DNA from: Mycolicibacterium tusciae
Lineage (GTDB): Bacteria > Actinomycetota > Actinomycetes > Mycobacteriales > Mycobacteriaceae
NCBI RefSeq assembly: GCF_002086795.1
Contig: NZ_MVIM01000017.1
Location: 1 to 64,000, forward strand
Direction of reading: 5' to 3'
DNA length: 64,000 nucleotides
Shown: in pieces, positions 58,818 to 64,000 of the stretch
Numbering within the stretch: position 1 is the first letter of the stretch
How the letters are laid out: the number at the start of each line of letters is the position of its first letter
Notes under the pieces: generated by a model
The model's database searches: none
Told to the model about the DNA's origin: nothing
Seen by the model: only the letters and a program-made list of their open reading frames with translations
Made by a program: the position numbers and the translations under genes

Positions 58818-60056
58818 ATGGACTTCGCGATGTCGGCCAAGGGGCAGGACTACCACAAGCGGCTCTCTGACTTCATGACCGAGTTCGTGTTCCCGGCGGA
58901 GAAGGACTACGAGGCCTACCGGCACGAGAAGGGCCCGGACGACCACACCGTCCCACCCGTCATCGAGGACCTCAAGAAACTGGCCAAGGAACGCGGTCTG
59001 TGGAACCTGTTCCTGCCCGCCGAGTCGGGGCTGACGAACCTCGAATACGCGCCGCTGGCCGAGCTCACCGGTTGGAGCATGGAGATCGCGCCCGAGGTGA
59101 CCAACTGCGCGGCACCCGACACCGGCAACATGGAAACCCTGCACCTCTTCGCGAACGAGCAGCAGAGCAAGCAGTGGCTTGAACCACTGCTGAACGGAGA
59201 GATCCGCAGCGCCTTCGCGATGACGGAGCCCGCGGTGGCCTCCAGCGACGCCCGCAACATCCAGACCACGATGCTGCGCGACGGCGGCGACTACGTGATC
59301 AACGGCCGCAAATGGTGGATATCGGGGGCAGCCGATCCCCGCTGCAAGCTCCTCATCGTGATGGGCCGCACCAACCCGGATGCCGCCAGCCATCAGCAGC
59401 AGTCGATGATTCTTGTTCCCGTCGATACACCCGGTGTGTCGATCGAGCGGTCGCTGCCGGTTTTCGGATGGCAGGACCAGCACGGCCACTGCGAGGTCAG
59501 CTTCGACAGCGTACGGGTGCCGGTGACGAATCTGCTCCACGAGGAGGGCAGCGGTTTCGCGATTGCGCAGGCCCGCCTGGGGCCCGGCCGCATCCATCAC
59601 TGCATGCGCGCCATCGGGGTGGCCGAGCGCGCACTGGCACTGATGGTCGACCGGGTGAACAATCGCATCGCCTTCGGTAAGCCGCTGGCCGAGCAGGGCG
59701 TGGTCCAGCAGCAGGTGGCGTTGTCGCGCAACGAAATCGACCAGGCGCGCCTGCTGTGTCACAAGGCGGCGTGGGTGATCGACCAAAAGGGCAACAAGGA
59801 AGCGCGCAACGAGGTCGCGATGATCAAGGCGGTGGCCCCGCAGATGGCGTGCAACGTCATCGACCGCGCAATCCAGGTGCACGGCGCGGCGGGCGTCAGC
59901 GACGACACCGTGCTGGCTCGGCTCTACGGCTGGCACCGGGCCATGCGCCTGTTCGACGGCCCCGACGAGGTCCACATGCGGAGCATCGCGCGGGCCGAAC
60001 TCGGTAGGGAGAAATCGGCTTTCGCTGCGGCGGTGACCGCTGGACCTACTCGGTGA
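58818..60056 (+). CDS. fadE2: Acyl-CoA dehydrogenase FadE2
   Basis: A 412-residue acyl-CoA dehydrogenase matching Rv0154c in order beside the tyrosine phosphatase. Motifs: SAFAMTEPAVASSDARNIQTTM (FAD/substrate), KWWISGAADPRCKLLIVMG, VPVTNLLHEEGSGFAIAQARLGPGRIHHCMRAIGVAERAL, and IQVHGAAGVSDDTVLARLYGWHRAMRLFDGPDEVHM, where the usual catalytic Glu motif is FDGPDEVH. The ATG at 58818 is chosen; a GTG at 58809 is also in frame. It overlaps ptpB by 4 nt. Confidence 0.92.
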   Translation: MDFAMSAKGQDYHKRLSDFMTEFVFPAEKDYEAYRHEKGPDDHTVPPVIEDLKKLAKERGLWNLFLPAESGLTNLEYAPLAELTGWSMEIAPEVTNCAAPDTGNMETLHLFANEQQSKQWLEPLLNGEIRSAFAMTEPAVASSDARNIQTTMLRDGGDYVINGRKWWISGAADPRCKLLIVMGRTNPDAASHQQQSMILVPVDTPGVSIERSLPVFGWQDQHGHCEVSFDSVRVPVTNLLHEEGSGFAIAQARLGPGRIHHCMRAIGVAERALALMVDRVNNRIAFGKPLAEQGVVQQQVALSRNEIDQARLLCHKAAWVIDQKGNKEARNEVAMIKAVAPQMACNVIDRAIQVHGAAGVSDDTVLARLYGWHRAMRLFDGPDEVHMRSIARAELGREKSAFAAAVTAGPTR

Positions 60057-60865
60057 CCTCGAACCCTAGCGACCCTGATGCCCTGTCAGGGGCGTGGAAC
60101 TTCCGTGACATCGCCGAGGAGGCCGGCATTCGGCCCGGCCGGTTCTTCCGGTCCAGCGAGTTGAGCGGGCTCGACGATTCGGGTCAGGAGTCGCTGCTCC
60201 GTTTCGGCATCACCGACGTCGCCGACCTGCGCTCCGACCGTGAGGTCGAACGTCGCGGACAGGGCCGGGTGCCCGGCGGCGTCGTGATTCACCGGCTGCC
60301 GTTCCACGAACTGTCAAAACCGGGTGCCGAGGCGCCGCACGAGCAGAGCTTCGAGCGGATGATGACGGAAAAACCCGACGACGAAGACGTCGCAGTCGCC
60401 GCGGGCCGGTTCATGACCGAGGAATACGAGCGTTTCCCGACCCTGGCCGGCGCACAACTGGCTGTGCGGCAGGTCATTTCGATGCTGACCGAGGAACGAC
60501 CGGTCATCACGCACTGCTTCGCGGGTAAGGACCGCACCGGTTTCACCGTCGCGACGGTGCTCGAGGCCGTCGGCGTCGACCGCGACGCGATCATGGCGGA
60601 CTTCCTGCGCAGTAATGCCGCGGTGCACCGGCTTCGGGAGAGCATCCTCGAGTCGATCCGCAATCGGTCCGAGGACACCACCGACGAAATCGTGACGTTC
60701 GCGGAGGCCCGGCTCACCGAAGAGGTGCTGGGCGTGCGCGAGGTGTACCTCGACGCGTCCAGGAAGGCCATCGACGACCAATACGGCTCGTTGGGCAATT
60801 ACCTTGAGGCTCTCGGTATTACGGGGGCACAACTGGATCTGTTGCGACGCTCGCTACTGGGTTAG
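60053..60865 (+). CDS. ptpB: Tyrosine/lipid phosphatase, MptpB-like
   Basis: A 270-residue phosphatase similar to Rv0153c. Active-site loop VITHCFAGKDRTGFT with nucleophile Cys155 and the H-C-x-A-G-K-D-R-T-G signature of the MptpB group. Other marks: NFRDIAEEAGIRPGRFFRSSEL and DVADLRSDREVERRG. The GTG start overlaps the fadE2 stop (GTGA). In M. tuberculosis MptpB is exported and dephosphorylates phosphotyrosine and phosphoinositides; here the role is unknown and no signal peptide is visible. Confidence 0.93.
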   Translation: MTSNPSDPDALSGAWNFRDIAEEAGIRPGRFFRSSELSGLDDSGQESLLRFGITDVADLRSDREVERRGQGRVPGGVVIHRLPFHELSKPGAEAPHEQSFERMMTEKPDDEDVAVAAGRFMTEEYERFPTLAGAQLAVRQVISMLTEERPVITHCFAGKDRTGFTVATVLEAVGVDRDAIMADFLRSNAAVHRLRESILESIRNRSEDTTDEIVTFAEARLTEEVLGVREVYLDASRKAIDDQYGSLGNYLEALGITGAQLDLLRRSLLG

Positions 60866-61339
60866 ATAAACCCCGAACACCCACGCGACGGTGGCGAACA
60901 GGGCCCCGGCGAGTTCGACACCCATCGACAGCGCGACACCCTTCACGGCGTGCTTGGTCGACGTCCACGCCAATCGCTGGTCGCCGCGCGTGGACAACTC
61001 GGCGAGATAGACGCCCAGCACGAAGCCGATCACCAGACCGATCACCGGGATCACGAAGAAGCCGATGATGCCCAGCACCGCACCCGCCGCCAGGCTCAGC
61101 GTGCGCACGTCGTTGGCGCGCATCCGCTTCACCGGCCAGGTGTACTTGATCAGGGTGGCCGCGCCGAGCAGCGCGGTGACCACCCCGAACGTCACCCAGC
61201 CCGTGAGGTTGTTCTCGACGACGGCCCAGACCGCGATCGCGGCGAACACCAGCAGCGTGCCGGGCAGAAGCGGCACCACGATGCCGACGATGCCGACGGC
61301 GATGGCGAGCGCTACGAGGATGATGCCGACGGTACCCAC
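60854..61339 (-). CDS. DUF456 membrane protein
   Basis: A 161-residue protein with about four helices, including the family start VALAIAVGIVGIVVPLLPGTLLVFAAIAVWA and the later AGAVLGIIGFFVIPVIGLVIGFVLGVYLAEL. Function unknown. Its end overlaps the convergent ptpB end by 12 nt. Confidence 0.9.
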   Translation of the reverse strand: MGTVGIILVALAIAVGIVGIVVPLLPGTLLVFAAIAVWAVVENNLTGWVTFGVVTALLGAATLIKYTWPVKRMRANDVRTLSLAAGAVLGIIGFFVIPVIGLVIGFVLGVYLAELSTRGDQRLAWTSTKHAVKGVALSMGVELAGALFATVAWVFGVYLTQ

Positions 61340-61356
61340 GACACGAACTTAACGGG

Positions 61357-62100
61357 TCAGGGCTTTCTGGCGCGCACCCACTGGAACGTTGCGAGCGTCT
61401 TGGACCGTACGCCTTCCATACCGAGGCCCTCGAGGATGTCGGCCAGCTCGTCCTCGGCGAAGAAGTTGGCCTGGCCCTCAGGCAGCAGGCGCAGCAGCGG
61501 TCCAAGGTTCCCGGCGGTCGGCACCATGATGGCCATTCGCCCGCCCGGCTTGAGCACCCTGACCATCTCGGCGAGCGTCTGTGCCGGGTTGGGTATCAGC
61601 TGCAGCACGGCCAGCGACGTGGTCGCATCGACCGTCTCGTCGCGCAGGGGAAGCCGCTGCGCGTCCGCGCGCATGAAGCCGACGTTCGGGCCCGCCTGGG
61701 CCTCGACCGCCCTGGCCAGCATCGGCTCGGAGATGTCCAGACCAAGCGCGAGGCCGCCCGGACCCGCCGCCTGCCCCAATTGCGCGGTCACATTGCCGGG
61801 ACCACTGCCGACGTCCAGCGCCACGCCATCGGATGGGATGTTCAGCCAATCGACCGGAAGCCGCCACACGCCGGCCACCCTGCGGGCGAGCGCCTGCGCG
61901 TTGTCGTAAAGCATCGAGCCGATCCCCGACGCCCACGCGGCTTGAATCAGGCCGGTGTTCTTTGGTGTGCCTGTCGCGAGATCGTCGGTCAGCAGATCGA
62001 GATAGCCCTTGCTGACGTCGGGATTCGCCGGCGGATCCGTCAAGAGGTCCAACGCCTTGCGGAGTGCTTGCGGGATCTCGGTGTTCAATTGCTCGGTCAC
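61357..62100 (-). CDS. Class I SAM-dependent methyltransferase
   Basis: A 247-residue methyltransferase: VALDVGSGPGNVTAQLGQ (SAM loop), LGLDISEPMLARAV (acidic loop), MRADAQRLPLRDETVDATTSLAVLQLIPNPAQTLAEMVRVLKPGGRMAIM. It resembles ubiquinone/menaquinone-type and small-molecule methyltransferases. The substrate is unknown. Confidence 0.9.
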   Translation of the reverse strand: MTEQLNTEIPQALRKALDLLTDPPANPDVSKGYLDLLTDDLATGTPKNTGLIQAAWASGIGSMLYDNAQALARRVAGVWRLPVDWLNIPSDGVALDVGSGPGNVTAQLGQAAGPGGLALGLDISEPMLARAVEAQAGPNVGFMRADAQRLPLRDETVDATTSLAVLQLIPNPAQTLAEMVRVLKPGGRMAIMVPTAGNLGPLLRLLPEGQANFFAEDELADILEGLGMEGVRSKTLATFQWVRARKP

Positions 62101-62123
62101 CCTTCCACGCTACGCCGCGCCGA

Positions 62124-62831
62124 TCACGCGTCCAGTTGGTCGGCGAGGTCCAGAAAATCCGTTGCCGCGAAGTCGAATTCGCCTTCGGTGACCTTGTGCG
62201 GTCGCTGGTTGGGACCGTATTCGAGCGGACGGGTCACATAGGCGGTCATGAGCCCCGCATCGCGAGCGGCCCGCAGGTCGCCCGGATGCGCGGCGACCAG
62301 CATCAGCTCACCGGGAGCAACGTCGAGGAGCCCGGCGCAACCGAGGTATGCCTCGGGATCAGGTTTGTAGTGATGGAACAACTCGGCGGAGATCACGCAG
62401 TCCCACGGCAGCCCCGCGCGCTTGGCCATGTTGGTCAGCAACGACATATTGCCGTTCGACAGCGTCGTGATGAGAAACCGTTCCTTCAGTCGCGTGAGGC
62501 CCGCGACGCTGTCCGGCCACGGGTTCAGCCGGTGCCAGGCCCGGTTGAGATGGTCGACGTCCGCATCGCTGACCGAAGTGACGCCCGCGTCGTTCAGCAG
62601 CTCGTCGAGGATCATCCGATGCAGGACGTCGATCTTGGTCCACGGCAGCTCGCCGCGGCGGACCCGATCCATCGCGGGCAGATACCCCTTGCGCCAGCTG
62701 TCGGCAAGTATGGCCCAATCTGCCTGCACACCATGGCTTTCGCCGAATTTCTCCAGTTCGGCGATGATGCTCGAACGCCAGTCGACGACCGTGCCGAAGG
62801 TGTCGAACGCCAGCGCTTTCGGCGGGGTCAC
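62124..62831 (-). CDS. Type II haloacid dehalogenase (HAD)
   Basis: A 235-residue HAD hydrolase: nucleophile motif ALAFDTFGTVVDWR (Asp), LITTLSNGNMSLL (Ser/Asn motif II), KPDPEAYLG (Lys) and VAAHPGDLRAAR, where the acidic motif IV appears as HPGD. Typical L-2-haloacid dehalogenase layout; the real substrate is unproven. Coupled to the quinone-oxidoreductase gene by a 4-nt overlap. Confidence 0.9.
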   Translation of the reverse strand: MTPPKALAFDTFGTVVDWRSSIIAELEKFGESHGVQADWAILADSWRKGYLPAMDRVRRGELPWTKIDVLHRMILDELLNDAGVTSVSDADVDHLNRAWHRLNPWPDSVAGLTRLKERFLITTLSNGNMSLLTNMAKRAGLPWDCVISAELFHHYKPDPEAYLGCAGLLDVAPGELMLVAAHPGDLRAARDAGLMTAYVTRPLEYGPNQRPHKVTEGEFDFAATDFLDLADQLDA

Positions 62832-63796
62832 GGTTCCAGCACGACCTTGCCCAGCACACCGCCGTCGGCCAGACTCTGCAGCGCCGCTGCACCGTTGGCC
62901 AACGGGTACCGCACCGGCGGCGGAGGTCGCAGACCGGCCCGGACCAGCTCGGCCACCCCGAACTCGAAGAGCGACTGCGCGCCCGGGGTGCGGTTGACGT
63001 ACTCGCCGTATCCCACGCCGATGACCGAGACGTTGCGCAGCAGCAGCCGGTTCACCTTGACGGCGGGAATCCCACCGCCCGAGGCGAATCCGAGCACCAG
63101 GAGCCTGCCCTCGGTGGCCAGTGCGCGAATCGCGTCGTCGAACACCTCACCGCCGACCGGATCGACCACCAGGTCGACACCGCGGCCGTCGGTGTGGTCC
63201 TTGACCGTCTGCAACCACCCATCGGTGAGCGGCAGCACCACGTCGGCGCCCAGTGACTTCACGAAATCGGTGCCATGCGGCCGGTGCACCATCGCAATCA
63301 CCTTGGCGCCCAGCGCCTTCGCCACCTGGATGGCCGCCGTGCCCACACCACCGGCCGATCCGAGGACCAACACCGTTTCGCCGGCCCGCAGGGCTCCGCG
63401 TTTGGCGAGCGCGAAGTACATCGTCTGGTAATTGCCCAGGAGGGCAACGGCTTCGGCGTCATCGAGGTCGTCGGGTGTCGGCCGCAAGTTGGCAGGCGGC
63501 ACGGCGACGCGTTCCGCCCAGGCGCCCAACATCGTCAGCGCGGTCACCCGCTGGCCGGGCTTGAACTCCGACTCGTACGGCGCGGAGACGACGACCCCCG
63601 CCGCCTCCATGCCGGGGATGAACGGGGGCTCCAGCCGCAGCTGGTACTCGCCGCGCAGAAGCAGCAGGTCGGGGAAGCTCACACCGGCAGCACCGACGTC
63701 GACGACCACGACCTCCTCACTGGCGACAACCTCGTCTACGTCTACGTAGGCCAACCCCGATGGACCGGAAAGCTCCTGCGCGACAAGCGCCTTCAC
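62828..63796 (-). CDS. NADPH:quinone oxidoreductase family protein
   Basis: A 322-residue zinc-free MDR, the same length as Rv0149 and similar throughout. GTG start at 63796. Family marks: PGMEAAGVVV, VLGSAGGVGTAAIQVAKALGAKVIAMV (NADPH motif), VDLVVDPVGGEVFDDAIRAL. It reduces quinones or enones with NADPH. The start lies 2 nt after the upstream SDR stop and the end overlaps the HAD gene. Confidence 0.93.
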   Translation of the reverse strand: MKALVAQELSGPSGLAYVDVDEVVASEEVVVVDVGAAGVSFPDLLLLRGEYQLRLEPPFIPGMEAAGVVVSAPYESEFKPGQRVTALTMLGAWAERVAVPPANLRPTPDDLDDAEAVALLGNYQTMYFALAKRGALRAGETVLVLGSAGGVGTAAIQVAKALGAKVIAMVHRPHGTDFVKSLGADVVLPLTDGWLQTVKDHTDGRGVDLVVDPVGGEVFDDAIRALATEGRLLVLGFASGGGIPAVKVNRLLLRNVSVIGVGYGEYVNRTPGAQSLFEFGVAELVRAGLRPPPPVRYPLANGAAALQSLADGGVLGKVVLEP

Positions 63797-63798
63797 TT

Positions 63799-64000
63799 TC
63801 AGCCGAGCGAGAACGTGGCGCGCTGCGCCGCCGACAGATCGGTGATCTCGCTCCACTTACCGGCCACGTCTTCGATCGAGGGCACCTCGGTGAACGTCAC
63901 GCCCTCGTTCTGGAACAGCGCTGTCCGTTGCACTTTGCCGCCGCCGACGATGAACACCGATGCGGTCTCGGGCAGTTCCTCCGTGCACAGGTACGCGACC
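63799..64000 (-). CDS. Short-chain dehydrogenase, C-terminal part only
   Basis: The last 67 residues of a gene running off the right edge. It reads VAYLCTEELPETASVFIVGGGKVQRTALFQNEGVTFTEVPSIEDVAGKWSEITDLSAAQRATFSLG. The stretch AYLC and the VGGGKV strand match the C-terminus of Rv0148-type SDR/hydroxyacyl dehydrogenases. It lies directly upstream of the quinone oxidoreductase gene, as in the recalled order Rv0148-Rv0149. Confidence 0.85.
   Translation of the reverse strand, partial: VAYLCTEELPETASVFIVGGGKVQRTALFQNEGVTFTEVPSIEDVAGKWSEITDLSAAQRATFSLG

Noticed and set aside
1..64000. tRNA, rRNA, CRISPR, IS transposase or phage genes
   Set aside because: No tRNA-like cloverleaf, rRNA stretch, regular repeat array, or integrase/transposase motif was recognised in any frame.

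Overview
The window is high-GC actinobacterial DNA from a non-tuberculous mycobacterium, probably Mycolicibacterium-like. The evidence is a complete mce1 operon with fadD5, mce1R and four Mce-associated genes, together with ricR, sigG, mptpB-type phosphatase, NDMA-dependent alcohol dehydrogenase and many short 4-nt gene overlaps. From memory of M. tuberculosis H37Rv, the backbone follows the Rv0148-Rv0190 gene order, reversed in this strand and broken by inserted accessory blocks. That synteny is recalled, not computed.

Layout. 0-3 kb: a truncated secreted protein, a copper-type operon (DUF305 lipoprotein plus ricR) and divergent ilvD, sharing an intergenic CsoR/RicR-like palindrome. 3-7 kb: small SRPBCC and secreted proteins, then an accessory catabolic pair (PhlG-like C-C hydrolase plus bicovalent-FAD oxidoreductase) divergent from an IclR regulator, with two near-palindromes between them. 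7-12 kb: O-methyltransferase, a metallohydrolase with an apparent 5' frameshift, DUF2786, a lipoprotein hydrolase and monoacylglycerol lipase, divergent from sigG. 11.7-12.8 kb: a DUF559/AbiEi-like gene broken by a 32-bp hairpin insertion and framed by copies of a palindromic repeat. 12.9-21.8 kb: NDMA alcohol dehydrogenase, MarR, pirin, a sorbosone-dehydrogenase-like lipoprotein, small membrane/SRPBCC genes, a secreted phosphodiester glycosidase, fructosamine kinase, SDR, DUF732, hydrolase and DUF1275.

21.8-37.3 kb: the mce1 lipid-import locus, read leftward: fadD5, yrbE1A, yrbE1B, mce1A-F and four mas genes, with the GntR regulator mce1R divergent from fadD5. 37.4-42.1 kb: TB18.5-like SRPBCC, thioesterase, methyltransferase, an unusual alpha/beta-hydrolase-LuxR fusion, adhE1-like dehydrogenase and an MscS channel.

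42.2-47.1 kb: an accessory acid-sugar locus: an enolase-superfamily dehydratase with the L-talarate/galactarate dehydratase residue pattern, a GntR regulator, a long perfect operator palindrome and a tripartite tricarboxylate-type transporter. 47.2-54.9 kb: acyl-CoA dehydrogenase, TetR, a 36-residue protein, DUF3159, fused pntA plus pntB, and a second acyl-CoA dehydrogenase ending in a duplicated hairpin repeat. 55-64 kb: DUF3592, hydrolase, a NarL-type two-component pair, a C-terminally degraded DUF1348 gene, fadE2 plus ptpB, DUF456, methyltransferase, haloacid dehalogenase, quinone oxidoreductase and a truncated SDR. I saw no tRNA, rRNA, CRISPR array, transposase or prophage gene.
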